Shown in pieces: positions 25,108 through 35,503 of a stretch of 64,000 nt of DNA. Each line of letters begins with the position of its first letter. The stretch's first letter is position 1. This DNA is from Bacteroidota bacterium (GTDB lineage Bacteria > Bacteroidota > Bacteroidia > Bacteroidales > VadinHA17). The stretch lies in contig JAKPOU010000038.1 in the NCBI GenBank assembly GCA_029547705.1, positions 1 through 64,000 on the forward strand, written 5' to 3'. Below the pieces are notes generated by a model. That model was not told the origin of the DNA and searched no databases. It was given only the letters and a program-made list of their open reading frames with translations. The position numbers and the translations under genes were made by a program.

Positions 25108-25686
25108 ATGTCACTATTATTAAAAGGTACGAAAACAGAGCAGAATCTGCTGAAGGCATTTGCGGGTGAATCACAGGCCACGAACCGTTATGAATTTTTT
25201 GCCCTGGTTGCCAGAAAGGAAGGTTTTGAGCAGATAGCAAATATTTTTCAGGAAACTGCACTGCAGGAGAAGGAGCATGCCAAAAGATTTTTCAGCTTCC
25301 TTGAAGGAGGAATGGTTGAAATAAGTGCTTCATATCCGGCCGGCAGGGTCGGCACAACCTCTGAAAACCTGAAGGCTGCCGCGGAAGGGGAACATGAGGA
25401 ATGGAATGATCTTTATCCTCATTTTGCCGAAGTGGCAAAGGAGGAGGGTTTCCCGGAAATAGCAGCCGCTTTCAGAATGATTGCAAAGGTGGAAGCAGAA
25501 CATGAACGCAGATACTTAAAACTGCTTCAGAATATTTCGGAAGACAAGGTATTCATGAAAGACGGAAAGGTCTGGTGGAAATGCATTAACTGCGGATTTG
25601 TATATGAATCGGAAAAGGCATATGAGAAATGTCCTGCCTGCCTTTATCCGAAATCATACATGCAGCTGCTGGAGCAGAATTACTGA
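25108..25686 (+). CDS. Rubrerythrin
   Basis: A 192-residue protein with an N-terminal ferritin-like four-helix diiron domain and a C-terminal rubredoxin-like domain. The diiron domain shows AFAGESQATNRYEFFA, ALQEKEHAKRFFSFLEG, AAAEGEHEEWNDLYPHFA and AKVEAEHERRY, giving the E-x-x-H and paired Glu ligands. The rubredoxin domain has CINCGF and CPAC, two CxxC pairs that bind one iron. Rubrerythrins reduce hydrogen peroxide in anaerobes and microaerophiles with electrons from NAD(P)H via rubredoxin. It is monocistronic, transcribed away from the PhoPQ-related gene. Confidence 0.95.
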   Translation: MSLLLKGTKTEQNLLKAFAGESQATNRYEFFALVARKEGFEQIANIFQETALQEKEHAKRFFSFLEGGMVEISASYPAGRVGTTSENLKAAAEGEHEEWNDLYPHFAEVAKEEGFPEIAAAFRMIAKVEAEHERRYLKLLQNISEDKVFMKDGKVWWKCINCGFVYESEKAYEKCPACLYPKSYMQLLEQNY

Positions 25687-25714
25687 TTGAAAGGCCTGAG
25701 TCTCTGTCCTGTAT

Positions 25715-25739
25715 TGCTGACTGGTAGTTCAGAACAGCA
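25715..25739. terminator. Possible shared hairpin between rubrerythrin and citrate synthase
   Basis: TGCTG (25715-25719) pairs with CAGCA (25735-25739), with an inner CTG/CAG pair and small internal loops, in the convergent gap. There is no T run, so its action as a terminator is uncertain. Confidence 0.3.
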
Positions 25740-25775
25740 GCATTGCCTGGCTGGCTGCGGGCACAGAATACAGGG

Positions 25776-27134
25776 TCAGTCCCTTGCATCTATGGGAATA
25801 TAATCCCTGGTGCCGTAAACATTTTTAAATGCCGGCCTTATGATGCGTTTTGCCTGGAAGGTGAGTTCCTCTATCCGGTGGGCACACCATCCGGCTATTC
25901 TTGCCATGGCAAAAAGCGGGGTATATAATTCCTTTGGTATTCCGATGCAGGAATAAACAAAGCCCGAATAGAAGTCGACATTGATACATACCACTTTGGC
26001 AGATTTCTCGCCCTTGAACTGTCTGAACACCTCGGGAGTCAGTTTCTCAACAAGGGCATACAGTTCGAATTCATCGGTTCTTCCTGATTCCCTTGCGAGC
26101 TCCGCAGCCTTCTCCTTGAGGAGGATTGCCCTGGGATCGGATATTGTATAGACTGCATGGCCGATACCGTAGATAATACCGGTTTTGTCATTTGCTTCTT
26201 TACGTAATATCTTCAGAAGGTAGGATGCAACCTCTTTTTCATCCTTCCAGTTGCTGACATTTCTTTTAATATCTTCCATCATGGTCAGAACCTTCAGGTT
26301 TGCTCCTCCGTGCAGGGGACCTTTCAGGGAGCCGATAGCCGATGTGACGGCTGAATAGATATCCGTTTCGGTTGAACTGGTTACTCTCATTGTAAAGGTG
26401 GAATTGTTTCCTCCCCCGTGTTCCGCATGCAGAACCAGGGACAGGTCCACGAGATCAGTCTGGAGCCTCGTATAGGAACCATCTCCCTTTATGAGGTGAA
26501 GGAAATTTTCGGCTGTTGAGAGGTTTGGTCTCGGATGCCTGATGGACAATGTCTTGCCATGATACAAATGCCGTAAGGCCTGGTAGGAGTAGGCAATTAT
26601 TGAGGGAAATTTTGCAATCAGGTTGAGTGACTGATCTATCATGTTACTGAGAGAAATGTCATCCGCTTTTTCGTCAAGGGTATACAGGCCCAGCACAGAT
26701 CTTGCCAGCATGTTAAGCACGTCCCTGCCCTTCATTGAAAGGATCATGTCCTTGATGAAATGGTCCGGCAGGCCTCTCCTGGCTGCAAGCATTGACGAAA
26801 ATTCTTCCAGTTCGGTCCTGTCAGGCAGGTTGCCCGACAATAACAGATAAACGGTTTCATCAAATCCGTGCCTGTGCTCCTTCTGGAATCCGTGAGCTAT
26901 TGATTCAATATCTATTCCACGGTACAATAATCTTCCCGGAATAGCAATCACCTTGCCGTTTTCCTTGTCATAACCGACCACGTCGCCTATATTCGTCAGT
27001 CCCACAAGTACTCCGGTGCGGTCGCTGTTTCTCAATCCCCGTTTGACATCATATTTTTCAAAAAGATCATTATCAATCCGGCATGATTCCTCTACTGTCT
27101 TTTCCAGTTTTGAAAGGAGTTTATTGTTTTCCAT
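25776..27134 (-). CDS. gltA: Citrate synthase
   Basis: A 452-residue enzyme that condenses acetyl-CoA and oxaloacetate. LHAEHGGGNNSTF carries the first catalytic His, YGIGHAVYTISDPRA the second, and CINVDFYSGFVYSCIGIP the catalytic Asp; SLKGPLHGGAN is also intact. Length and sequence fit the Bacteroidetes form. It is the last gene of the proB-proA-acn-icd-gltA run, 14 bases after icd. Placing it with isocitrate dehydrogenase and aconitase suggests control with 2-oxoglutarate and glutamate supply rather than with a full cycle. Confidence 0.93.
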   Translation of the reverse strand: MENNKLLSKLEKTVEESCRIDNDLFEKYDVKRGLRNSDRTGVLVGLTNIGDVVGYDKENGKVIAIPGRLLYRGIDIESIAHGFQKEHRHGFDETVYLLLSGNLPDRTELEEFSSMLAARRGLPDHFIKDMILSMKGRDVLNMLARSVLGLYTLDEKADDISLSNMIDQSLNLIAKFPSIIAYSYQALRHLYHGKTLSIRHPRPNLSTAENFLHLIKGDGSYTRLQTDLVDLSLVLHAEHGGGNNSTFTMRVTSSTETDIYSAVTSAIGSLKGPLHGGANLKVLTMMEDIKRNVSNWKDEKEVASYLLKILRKEANDKTGIIYGIGHAVYTISDPRAILLKEKAAELARESGRTDEFELYALVEKLTPEVFRQFKGEKSAKVVCINVDFYSGFVYSCIGIPKELYTPLFAMARIAGWCAHRIEELTFQAKRIIRPAFKNVYGTRDYIPIDARD

Positions 27135-27148
27135 GATAATTAACGTGT

Positions 27149-28423
27149 TTATTCAGAATAAATATTTTTAATAATCGCGTCAGCGAACTCCGATGTTTTG
27201 AGCAATTGTGCATTCTCCATCAGCCTGTGGAAATCATAGGTAACTTTCTTTTCCTGAATGGTTTTCTGAAGATTCCTGTAAATGCATTGTGCGGCCTCTT
27301 CCCATTTCAGATATTCCAGCATCAGAGCACCCGAGAGGATGACAGAACCGGGATTCACCTTGTCCTGTCCCGCATATTTCGGGGCAGTACCGTGAGTTGC
27401 TTCAAATATTGCGTGTCCGGTTTCAAAATTTATGTTGGCACCGGGTGCAATGCCAATCCCGCCGACTATGGCTGCAAGGGCATCGGAAATATAATCCCCG
27501 TTAAGGTTAAGGGTTGCAATAACCGAATATTCCCCGGGCCGTGTAAGTATCTGCTGAAGAAATGCATCGGCAATAACATCCTTTATTATTACCTTCCCTT
27601 CCTTTACAGCTTCTGACAAAATATCATCCGCTTCCTTTTCCCCCTTTATTCCTGCAATCTTGCTGTACTGCTGCCATGTAAAGACTTTATCCCTGAATTC
27701 CCTTTCCGCCAGGGCATATCCCCATTTCATAAATGCCCCTTCGGTATATTTCATTATGTTGCCCTTGTGTACCAGGGTCACTGACGGCAGCTTCCTTTCA
27801 ATTGCGAACCTGATCGCCTGCCTTACAAGTCTTTCAGTTCCTTCCACCGATACCGGCTTGATGCCGATTGAGGATGTTTCCGGAAAACGGATACTCCGGA
27901 CTCCCATTTCATTAATCAGATAACTTTTCAGTTTCTCCGTATCCGGATTACCGTTCAGGTATTCTATTCCGGCATAGATATCCTCAGTGTTCTCCCTGAA
28001 AATATGCATGTTTACGGATTCCGGCCTTTTTACAGGGCTGGGCACGCCATTAAAATACCTTACGGGGCGGTAGCAGGTATAGAGATCCAGTTCCTGCCTG
28101 AGGGCAACATTAAGGGATCTCATTCCTTCCCCCACCGGTGTTGTGAGAGGTCCCTTTATCCCGACAAGATGATCCCTGAACGCATCAAGTGTTTCCCGGG
28201 GCAGCCAGTTTCCGGTGATTCCGAATGCCTTTTCCCCTGCAAGCACTTCCTTCCAGATTATCTTTTTCCTTCCCCCGTAGGATTTCTCCACAGCGGCATC
28301 AAATATTCTTACGGAAGCATTCCAGATATCCGGACCCGTTCCGTCCCCTGTAATGAAAGGAACCAGAGGCAAATCCGGGACAATCATCTTCCCGGTTTCA
28401 AATCTTATTTTCTCCCCGTTCAT
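27149..28423 (-). CDS. icd: Isocitrate dehydrogenase, NADP-dependent
   Basis: A 424-residue enzyme of the E. coli Icd type, converting isocitrate to 2-oxoglutarate and CO2. [15 protein letters not shown] opens the fold; [21 protein letters not shown] is the substrate segment, whose Ser is the regulatory phosphorylation site in E. coli; [16 protein letters not shown] follows. [23 protein letters not shown] gives the metal Asp residues and [11 protein letters not shown] the nucleotide loop. The gap to aconitase is 40 bases. Confidence 0.95.
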   Translation of the reverse strand: MNGEKIRFETGKMIVPDLPLVPFITGDGTGPDIWNASVRIFDAAVEKSYGGRKKIIWKEVLAGEKAFGITGNWLPRETLDAFRDHLVGIKGPLTTPVGEGMRSLNVALRQELDLYTCYRPVRYFNGVPSPVKRPESVNMHIFRENTEDIYAGIEYLNGNPDTEKLKSYLINEMGVRSIRFPETSSIGIKPVSVEGTERLVRQAIRFAIERKLPSVTLVHKGNIMKYTEGAFMKWGYALAEREFRDKVFTWQQYSKIAGIKGEKEADDILSEAVKEGKVIIKDVIADAFLQQILTRPGEYSVIATLNLNGDYISDALAAIVGGIGIAPGANINFETGHAIFEATHGTAPKYAGQDKVNPGSVILSGALMLEYLKWEEAAQCIYRNLQKTIQEKKVTYDFHRLMENAQLLKTSEFADAIIKNIYSE

Positions 28424-28463
28424 CCTCTATTTTAAATTAATAATTCAATTTTCCGTTATTGAT

Positions 28464-30725
28464 TCACTGTTGCCGCCTTATCAGATTGAGGGCGCTTCCT
28501 GCCCTGAACCATGCAAACTGGGATTCATTGTATGAATGGTTTGCAAATATGGTATCCCGCGTTCCGTCACTATGGTGCAGGATAAGCGTAAAAGGCTTGC
28601 CGGGCTCAAAATCCCTTAATCCTGTTATATCTATCCTGTCAGTCTCCCTGATTTTGGCATAGTCGTTTTTGTCGGAAAATGTAAGTGTAAGGATTCCCTG
28701 TTTCTTGAGGTTTGATTCATGTATCCTTGCAAATGATTTTACAATGATGGCTCTAACATTCAGAAAGCGGGGTTCCATTGCCGCATGCTCGCGCGATGAT
28801 CCTTCCCCGAAATTTTCCTCACCCACAACAATTGAGCCCAGTCCCTTTCTCTTATAGGAAAAGGCAACTGCCGGTACCGGTTCATATGCACCGTTGAGCT
28901 GGTTCAGTATGCAGTCGGTTTTGTCATTAAAGGCATTTGTGGCGCCTATCATGTAATTGTTTGATATATTTTCCAGGTGACCGCGGTATCTGAGCCATTT
29001 ACCCGCCATTGATATATGGTCGGTGGTGCATTTCCCCCTGGCTTTTATAAGCAGGAGGAGACCTGTCAGATCCCTGCCGTCCCAGGCTTTGAAGGGAGTA
29101 AGCGTCTGCAGTCTTTCCGAGCGCGGATTTATGATGACGGATGTTGCTTTTTTCCTTTGCCGGGCCTCCATCCTTTTTCCCTCAGTAATACTGAATCCCT
29201 CTGAGGGAAAGGAAATACCCCGTGGTTCCGGAAGATTAACCGGTCTTCCCTCCGAATTGATTAGTGAATCCGTAAGAGGGTTGAATGTCAGTTTCCCCGC
29301 TATGGTCAGGGCTGTTACTATTTCAGGAGATGCAACAAAGGCATGTGTATTTGGATTACCGTCGTTCCTTTTTGCAAAATTGCGGTTAAACGAATGGATC
29401 ACAGTATTTACCGGATTGTCTTCCTGTCCGGGCCTTTCCCATTGTCCGATACAGGGTCCGCAGGCATTGGCATAGATATCAGCTCCGATCTCTCTGAAAA
29501 TTGCCAGAAGGCCGTCTCTTTCAATAGTTTCGCGTATCATTTCTGATCCGGGCGTAACCCTGAGACCGGATTTTGCCGTCAGTTTTTCCCTGAGTGCACT
29601 TTTTACCACTGAAGCAGCCCTTGAAATATCTTCATAGGACGAATTGGTACATGATCCAATCAGTCCTGCAGATATCTCCACCGGCCAGTTGTTTTTTTCC
29701 GCAGTTTCTTTCATCTGTGAGATGGGAGTGGCCAGATCGGGTGTGAACGGACCGTTGATATAGGGCTCCAGTTCCGAAAGGTTTATCTCAAGGTAATTGT
29801 CGTAAAATTTCGCCGGGTCATCAAATACTTCCGGATCACTTCTGAGATGTTCTCCGGCGGCTGTTGCCATTTCTGCGATATCCTGCCTGCCCGTGGCGAT
29901 AAGATAATCAGCCATCATCCGGTCAAATCCGAAGACAGAACAGGTTGCGCCGGTTTCAGCGCCCATGTTGCAGATGGTGGCCTTGCCGGTTGCTGAAATG
30001 GATTCGGCTCCTTCCCCGAAATATTCCAGAACTGATCCGGTACCTCCCTTTACTGATAACATTCCTGTTATTTTGAGGATGATGTCCTTGGGAGAGACCC
30101 ATCCGCTCAGTTTTCCTGTAAGACGGATACCGATTATTTTCGGAAACTTCAGTTCCCAGGGAAGCCCCGCCATTACATCCACCGCGTCAGCGCCGCCCAC
30201 ACCGATTGCTATCATTCCCATTCCCCCTGCGTTTGGTGTGTGCGAATCAGTGCCCACCATCATCCCTCCCGGAAAGGCATAGTTTTCCAGAATGATCTGG
30301 TGAATGATACCGGATCCGGGTTCCCAGAAATCAATTCCGTAGTTCATGCTTACTGACCGGAGGAAATCATATACTTCACGGTTGGTTTCACGGGATTTAG
30401 CAAGGTCGCTTTCAGCTCCCCTGAATGCTGTGATAAGGTGATCACAGTGAATTGATGAGGGAACAGAAGTGTTCAGCTTTCCGGCCATCATGAACTGCAG
30501 CATTGCCATCTGAGCCGTTGCATCCTGCATTGCAACCCTGCCGGGTGAAAATTCCGCGTAATCAATTCCTCTGATGAAGGAAACAACCTTGTTCTGATCC
30601 CCGAGATGATTGTACAGCACCTTTTCGGTAAAGGTCAGCGGCCTGTTGAGACTCTCCCTTATCCTGGCAATGTTTCCAGGAAGGTCTTCATAGAATTTCT
30701 TTATCTTATCAGAATCAGAATTCAT
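28464..30725 (-). CDS. Aconitate hydratase (mitochondrial-type)
   Basis: A 753-residue [4Fe-4S] enzyme that interconverts citrate and isocitrate. Cluster ligands are visible in [10 protein letters not shown] and in [25 protein letters not shown] is the conserved substrate segment, and [16 protein letters not shown] near the C-terminus is the swivel-domain loop. Length and sequence match the mitochondrial-type aconitase common in Bacteroidetes rather than the AcnA or AcnB forms. The frame could start 18 codons earlier, at 30779, but that would overlap proA; the Met at 30725 leaves a 25-base gap and begins a normal N-terminus ([11 protein letters not shown]). Confidence 0.93.
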   Translation of the reverse strand: MNSDSDKIKKFYEDLPGNIARIRESLNRPLTFTEKVLYNHLGDQNKVVSFIRGIDYAEFSPGRVAMQDATAQMAMLQFMMAGKLNTSVPSSIHCDHLITAFRGAESDLAKSRETNREVYDFLRSVSMNYGIDFWEPGSGIIHQIILENYAFPGGMMVGTDSHTPNAGGMGMIAIGVGGADAVDVMAGLPWELKFPKIIGIRLTGKLSGWVSPKDIILKITGMLSVKGGTGSVLEYFGEGAESISATGKATICNMGAETGATCSVFGFDRMMADYLIATGRQDIAEMATAAGEHLRSDPEVFDDPAKFYDNYLEINLSELEPYINGPFTPDLATPISQMKETAEKNNWPVEISAGLIGSCTNSSYEDISRAASVVKSALREKLTAKSGLRVTPGSEMIRETIERDGLLAIFREIGADIYANACGPCIGQWERPGQEDNPVNTVIHSFNRNFAKRNDGNPNTHAFVASPEIVTALTIAGKLTFNPLTDSLINSEGRPVNLPEPRGISFPSEGFSITEGKRMEARQRKKATSVIINPRSERLQTLTPFKAWDGRDLTGLLLLIKARGKCTTDHISMAGKWLRYRGHLENISNNYMIGATNAFNDKTDCILNQLNGAYEPVPAVAFSYKRKGLGSIVVGEENFGEGSSREHAAMEPRFLNVRAIIVKSFARIHESNLKKQGILTLTFSDKNDYAKIRETDRIDITGLRDFEPGKPFTLILHHSDGTRDTIFANHSYNESQFAWFRAGSALNLIRRQQ

Positions 30726-30750
30726 AATGGTAAGCTTTAGATTGTTCCGT

Positions 30751-31998
30751 TCAGGGCCTGGTCTGCCCGTTACCCTCAATTATCCATTTATAGGTGGTAA
30801 GAGCCTCAAGGGCCATTGGCCCTCTGGCATGCATTTTCTGCGTGGATATTCCGATTTCGGCGCCAAGGCCGAATTCGGCACCATCGGTAAATGCCGTTGA
30901 TGTATTGACATATACAGCTGCTGCATCTGTCATTTTACAAAACATTTCCTGTCTTTCCCTGTCGCCGGATATAATGGCTTCACTATGCTGTGAACTGTGT
31001 TGTGCAATGTGTTCAATGGCTTCGTCAAAAGAGGAAACAGTCTTAACAGCCATCTTGTAATCCAGGAACTCAGTGCCGAAGGAATCGTCAGTGGCAGCTT
31101 CAAGCAGATTGTCGGGATACTTTCCCCTGAGGGCCTTCAGGGCCTTTTCATCAGCCTGTATTATCACATCTGAATCCTGACAGAGACCTACAATATATCC
31201 GAGGTCGTCCAGCCGGCTTTCATGTATTACCAGGCAGTCAAGTGCGTTACAAACACTTACACGCCTTGTTTTGGCATTGTGGATTACTTTCCTTCCTGTT
31301 TCGCGGTCGCCATATTCATCAAAATAGCTGTGGCATATTCCTGCACCTGTTTCAATAACGGGTATGGTGGCATTCTTCCTTACGAAATCTATAAGGCTCT
31401 GGCTTCCGCGCGGAATGATAAGGTCAACGTAATTAACGGCGTTCAGAAGCTGTGCGGTTTCTTCCCTGCCGGGAGGCAGAAGGGCTACGATGTCGCCCGT
31501 GATATCAAAATCAGCCAGGGAATCCTTTATTATTTTTACAATGGCTGTGTTTGAATGAATGGCATCGCTTCCTCCCTTGAGTATGCAGGCATTTCCTGAT
31601 TTCAGGCAGAGGGAGAAAACGTCAAAAGTGACATTTGGCCGGGCTTCATATATTATTCCGATAACTCCGAACGGGACGCTTATTTTTTTTATCCTGAGTC
31701 CGTTTGGTTTTGTGTAGTCGTAACTGATCCTGCCAAGGGGAGAATCCAGGCGGGACACATTCCGGATATCTGCAGCAATATTTTTTATTCTGCCGGGGGT
31801 AAGCTGCAGGCGGTCATATTTCGGATCCTGCCTGTCCATACGGGAAAGGTCCTTTTCATTTTCTGCCATTATCAGAGGGATGTTCTCCTCTGTCTTGTCA
31901 GCAAGATGATTCAATACCCTGTTGACGGTATCGGTATCAAGGTTATTCAGCTTCCGGCTTGCCGAAAGTGCTGATTGAAATATCGGCGTACAGTCCAT
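30751..31998 (-). CDS. proA: Glutamate-5-semialdehyde dehydrogenase (gamma-glutamyl phosphate reductase)
   Basis: A 415-residue ALDH-fold enzyme that reduces gamma-glutamyl phosphate with NADPH in proline synthesis. [33 protein letters not shown] and [12 protein letters not shown] are ProA signature segments. [15 protein letters not shown] carries the catalytic Cys, and [17 protein letters not shown] is the typical C-terminus. It lies 16 bases after proB and 25 bases before aconitase, linking proline synthesis to the genes that make 2-oxoglutarate. Confidence 0.95.
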   Translation of the reverse strand: MDCTPIFQSALSASRKLNNLDTDTVNRVLNHLADKTEENIPLIMAENEKDLSRMDRQDPKYDRLQLTPGRIKNIAADIRNVSRLDSPLGRISYDYTKPNGLRIKKISVPFGVIGIIYEARPNVTFDVFSLCLKSGNACILKGGSDAIHSNTAIVKIIKDSLADFDITGDIVALLPPGREETAQLLNAVNYVDLIIPRGSQSLIDFVRKNATIPVIETGAGICHSYFDEYGDRETGRKVIHNAKTRRVSVCNALDCLVIHESRLDDLGYIVGLCQDSDVIIQADEKALKALRGKYPDNLLEAATDDSFGTEFLDYKMAVKTVSSFDEAIEHIAQHSSQHSEAIISGDRERQEMFCKMTDAAAVYVNTSTAFTDGAEFGLGAEIGISTQKMHARGPMALEALTTYKWIIEGNGQTRP

Positions 31999-32014
31999 TT
32001 CCGGAGATTAATTT

Positions 32015-33115
32015 TCAGTTTTTCTCATTTATCAGTAAATAATCATAGTGTACCAGAGGTTTTTTCCTCTTTTCACCCATGTAAAGCTCAACCTTTTCGG
32101 AATCATATTCCGATTTGCCGATTCCGATCTGATTATTGGCATCATCAAATATCCTGATGATATCTCCTTTTTTAAAAAAGCCCTCAACTTTTGATACTCC
32201 TATCATAAGCAGGCTGGAGGCCTTATCCCCTGTCAGGGCATCCCGGGCTCCCCTGTTAATGTAAACAATTCCCTTTGCAAATGTTCCGGAGTGGGAAAGC
32301 CATTTTTTCACTCCCGTCTTTTTTATATCGGCTGCAATGAATCTTGTGCACGGAACATCTTTTTCACGGATGATATCGGTTATAATGGTATCACGTGTTC
32401 CGTTTGCAATATATACATCGATTCCTTCCGCCGCTGTTTTCATGGCAATGGAATATTTTGTATGCATACCCCCGCGTCCGAATCCCGATTTTGACATACT
32501 GATGAACTGGCTCACATCACCGGAATTGTCATCTATCTCCCTGATAAGCTGTGAATTTTCAGATCCGGGTTCACCGGTATAAATTCCGTCAACATTTGAC
32601 AGAATAAACAGGGAACCGCAATTCATCATTGAGGAAATCATGCCTGACAATTCATCGTTATCGGTGAACATCAGCTCTGTAATGGAGATGGCATCATTCT
32701 CGTTTACCACGGGAAGCACTTTATTGTCCAGCATAGCGGTGATACAGTTCTTCATGTTCAGATAATGCATCCTGTCCCTGAAACTGTCTTTTGTTGCAAG
32801 AAGCTGTCCTGCCTGAATCCCGTATTTCCCAAATAGGAACTGATAGGTTCCCATAAGCTTCACCTGGCCTATTGCAGCCCAGATCTGACGCGACGAGATT
32901 ATGCTGGTTTTCCTGGATGGTACTACTTCACTGCGTCCGGCTGCAACCGCCCCCGAAGTAATCAATATTACTTCAATGTTGTTCTTGTGAAGGATTGCTA
33001 TCTCTTCAACAATACGCAACATCCTGCCGGTATTCAGAGATCCGTCTGACTTTGCTATAACATTGCTTCCTACTTTTATAGCAACTCTGTTGAATTTCGG
33101 ATTAATATTTTTCAA
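32015..33115 (-). CDS. proB: Glutamate 5-kinase (alternative TTG start preferred)
   Basis: Phosphorylates glutamate in the first step of proline synthesis. The amino-acid kinase domain begins RVAIKVGSNVIAKSDG; LITSGAVAAGRSEV and VVNENDAISITE are typical, and a C-terminal PUA domain follows (GIVYINRGARDALTGDKASSL...FFKKGDIIRI). The frame extends to an ATG at 33208, but the first 31 residues of that form are unlike any ProB. A -7 box lies at 33154-33161, inside that extension. A TTG at 33115 gives LKNINPKFNRVAIKVG, the usual ProB start, and a normal 366 residues. The start is inferred; the enzyme identity is firm. Confidence 0.9.
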   Translation of the reverse strand: MKNINPKFNRVAIKVGSNVIAKSDGSLNTGRMLRIVEEIAILHKNNIEVILITSGAVAAGRSEVVPSRKTSIISSRQIWAAIGQVKLMGTYQFLFGKYGIQAGQLLATKDSFRDRMHYLNMKNCITAMLDNKVLPVVNENDAISITELMFTDNDELSGMISSMMNCGSLFILSNVDGIYTGEPGSENSQLIREIDDNSGDVSQFISMSKSGFGRGGMHTKYSIAMKTAAEGIDVYIANGTRDTIITDIIREKDVPCTRFIAADIKKTGVKKWLSHSGTFAKGIVYINRGARDALTGDKASSLLMIGVSKVEGFFKKGDIIRIFDDANNQIGIGKSEYDSEKVELYMGEKRKKPLVHYDYLLINEKN

Positions 33116-33153
33116 TTCTTTATTGGCGGGGCCTTGATTTGAGCAAAATGTTG

Positions 33154-33161
33154 CAAAAATA
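33154..33161 (-). promoter_or_regulatory. Predicted -7 box of the proB-proA-acn-icd-gltA run
   Basis: On the minus strand TATTTTTG (33161-33154) matches TAnnTTTG exactly. No clear TTG is found 19-21 bases upstream. It lies 38 bases before the TTG start of proB. Confidence 0.4.
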
Positions 33162-33254
33162 ACAGTAATTATGTAGTTTTTTACAGGATATATATAATTT
33201 TTAAGCATTTTTATAACAGGAAATCAAAATTATCCCGGAATTAACTTCATCAGT

Positions 33255-33398
33255 ATGAAGAAAAAAGCATTAATACCCCAGATGCTTGCTGCCTGTATTT
33301 CATGTACGCGGGAATCCGCAGATCTGCAGCTTGTGCAATATCAGGCCGACCTTAAGGAAAATTTTGATTTACTTTGCATGAAACAGCTTGACCGGTAA
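33255..33398 (+). CDS. Small hypothetical protein (47 aa), possible lipoprotein remnant
   Basis: A short frame starts MKKKALIPQMLAACISC, which looks like a weak lipoprotein signal with Cys14 or Cys17, and continues for 30 polar residues to a stop at 33398. It has the same strand as the hypothetical gene at 33418 and ends 19 bases before it. It could be a small secreted peptide, a decayed lipoprotein or a chance frame. No family is recognised. Confidence 0.25.
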   Translation: MKKKALIPQMLAACISCTRESADLQLVQYQADLKENFDLLCMKQLDR

Positions 33399-33417
33399 AC
33401 ATTAAGACATAATAAAT

Positions 33418-33840
33418 ATGAGCCCGAATTTTTCCCTTGGCAAATCAGAAATCTGGAACAGGACCGTCAGAGGCGTAAAAAAAGTCGTCAGATGGATCAT
33501 TGCGTTGCTTGTCATGGCAACAGCTGTTTTTGTATATGTAAATTATTTTCACACCTTCAGTGAAGGCTACAGGGCGGGAACATTGCAGAAATTTTCAAGA
33601 AAGGGCGTCATTTTCAAGACTTATGAAGGAGAACTGATACTAAGCGGGGCTGGTGCGGAAAATGAAATAATAATATCGCCCGAAAAATTCTCGTTTACAA
33701 TGGTTAATAAAGACCTTGTCAGACAGTTTGACACCCTTCAGGGCCAGAATGTGATTGTGCATTTCATTCAAAAGAACGGAGCCGTGTTCTGGAGGGGCGA
33801 ATCGAAGTTCCTGGTTGATTCTGTGCGCTCAAGAAGATAA
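33418..33840 (+). CDS. Conserved hypothetical membrane-anchored protein
   Basis: A 140-residue protein with one transmembrane helix at about 28-45 (WIIALLVMATAVFVYVNYF), preceded by a basic segment. A conserved periplasmic domain follows: FSEGYRAGTLQKFSRKGVIFKTYEGEL, then FTMVNKDLVRQFDTL and VIVHFIQK. The SEGYRAGTLQKFSRKG segment is widely conserved in small Bacteroidetes proteins, some of which carry the misleading name 6-phosphogluconate dehydrogenase. The function is unknown. The gene converges with the HerA-like ATPase gene. Confidence 0.75.
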   Translation: MSPNFSLGKSEIWNRTVRGVKKVVRWIIALLVMATAVFVYVNYFHTFSEGYRAGTLQKFSRKGVIFKTYEGELILSGAGAENEIIISPEKFSFTMVNKDLVRQFDTLQGQNVIVHFIQKNGAVFWRGESKFLVDSVRSRR

Positions 33841-33964
33841 TTCCGTTCATGACCTAAGCGCTTTCCTCAATGGCGGGGGAATTTACCTTCTGGCATCATA
33901 AGCCGGAAAAATTGATTCCTCAGGTCCGGAAGCATTAATAATCAGCTTTTCAGGCATCAATTAA

Positions 33965-35503
33965 TCAGAAATGCTTTTTGAGTATTCCCATCACTCCGCG
34001 GATAAATGTTGCGCTGGTCAGGACCTTTACCACCGGATGGATTGTGGTCCTTCTCCGCGAAGGTGCCCGTCGTGTGGTTCTTTCCGGCTTTCCTTCATGC
34101 CTGCTGCCTCCTCCCTTCCCGGCAGCCCGGCCTTCCTGGCTTTTCCGTACGGAGACAATCTTTCTGTCAAGTATTTCATAGGCGCTGTCCCTGTCAATAA
34201 CCCGCTCATATTTACGGACCAGTTCCGATGAATTATTGATCTCTGCAATCTCCTCAGGGGAAAGAATATCCATTCTGCTCATCGGGGCCCTGACCATGGT
34301 CACTGCAAGTGGTGTGGGTATCCCCTTTTCATTGAGGGCTGTGACAAGAGCCTCGCCCGTTCCCAGGCTTGTAAGGACCATATCAGTTTTGTAATAGTCT
34401 GACAGGGGAAAATTTTCTGCTGCAAGCCTGATTGCCTGCCTGTCAGCTGCGGTAAATGCCCTTAGTGCGTGCTGAATCTTCAGGCCGAGCTGTGCCAGGA
34501 CTGAATTCGGAATATCCGTGGGGTTCTGTGTCACAAAGAAGATCCCAATGCCTTTGGAACGTATCAGCTTGACAATGATTTCGATTTCGTTCAGAAGGGT
34601 CCTGCCTGCACGGTTGAATATGAGATGGGCTTCTTCGATAAATATTACCAGCTCTGGTTTTTCCCGATCTCCGATTTCAGGCATCACATCATATATCTCG
34701 GCAAGCAGGCATAACATAAAGGTTGAAAACAGTTTAGGCCTGTTCTGTATATCCGTCACCCTTACAATGTTTATGAAGGCATTGCCGTTTTTGTCCTTTC
34801 TGAGCAGATCGCTGATCTCAAGGGAAAGTTCGCCAAAAAACAGATCCGCATCCTGCTGTTCGAGTTCCAGTACTTTTCGCAGTATCACGCCGGTTGAGGC
34901 GGATGATATCCTGCCATATTCCTTTTCAAACTCCTCCCTGCCTTCCGATGTGGCATAGCGGATTACACTTTTCAGATCCTTCAGGTCGAGAAGAGGAAGT
35001 CCGTTGTCATCACAAAATTTGAATATGACCGAAATAATTCCTGCCTGGGCATCGTTCAGATCGAGTATTCTTGAAAGAAGCACCGGACCAAATTCGGATA
35101 CGGTTGCACGAAGCCTTACACCGTTTTGTTTTGATATGGTCATCAGTTCAACCGGAAACCCTTTTACGGAATAGGGAATTCCGATTCTGGCATGCCGGCC
35201 GGCAATTGATTCTGTTTCTTTTCCCGGCATTGCTATTCCGCTCAGGTCGCCCTTGATATCCATCAGTAACACGGGAACTCCTTTCTCTGACAATTGTTCA
35301 GCCATTACCTGAAGGGTTTTGGTCTTTCCGGTACCGGTGGCTCCCGCAATAAGACCATGCCTGTTCAATGTTTTCAGTGGAATTCTTACCTGTGATTCCG
35401 GCATTGCTTCCCCCTCAAAAACGGCTCCTCCAAGCAGGATGTTGTCACCTTTGCATGCATAACCTGAACTGATGCTGGCTATAAATTCTTTTTTGTCTTT
35501 CAT
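33965..35503 (-). CDS. HerA-like ATPase (DUF853, YjgR-type)
   Basis: A 512-residue P-loop ATPase. GATGTGKT at 54-61 is the Walker A motif, preceded by LNRHGLIA. LVIFIEEAHLIF is Walker B with its catalytic Glu. FFVTQNPTDIPNSVLAQLGLKIQHALRAFTA is the sensor and arginine-finger region characteristic of the DUF853 (YjgR) branch of HerA/FtsK-like enzymes. These form hexameric rings, and their DNA-related role is unproven. The last 50 residues are Arg/Lys-rich and low complexity. No nuclease (NurA) partner is nearby, so a defence role is not suggested here. Confidence 0.88.
   Translation of the reverse strand: MKDKKEFIASISSGYACKGDNILLGGAVFEGEAMPESQVRIPLKTLNRHGLIAGATGTGKTKTLQVMAEQLSEKGVPVLLMDIKGDLSGIAMPGKETESIAGRHARIGIPYSVKGFPVELMTISKQNGVRLRATVSEFGPVLLSRILDLNDAQAGIISVIFKFCDDNGLPLLDLKDLKSVIRYATSEGREEFEKEYGRISSASTGVILRKVLELEQQDADLFFGELSLEISDLLRKDKNGNAFINIVRVTDIQNRPKLFSTFMLCLLAEIYDVMPEIGDREKPELVIFIEEAHLIFNRAGRTLLNEIEIIVKLIRSKGIGIFFVTQNPTDIPNSVLAQLGLKIQHALRAFTAADRQAIRLAAENFPLSDYYKTDMVLTSLGTGEALVTALNEKGIPTPLAVTMVRAPMSRMDILSPEEIAEINNSSELVRKYERVIDRDSAYEILDRKIVSVRKSQEGRAAGKGGGSRHEGKPERTTRRAPSRRRTTIHPVVKVLTSATFIRGVMGILKKHF

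Noticed and set aside
33965-35503. HerA-like ATPase as part of an antiphage system
   Set aside because: It is the DUF853/YjgR branch with no nuclease, Sir2 or NurA neighbour; it looks like a housekeeping gene.
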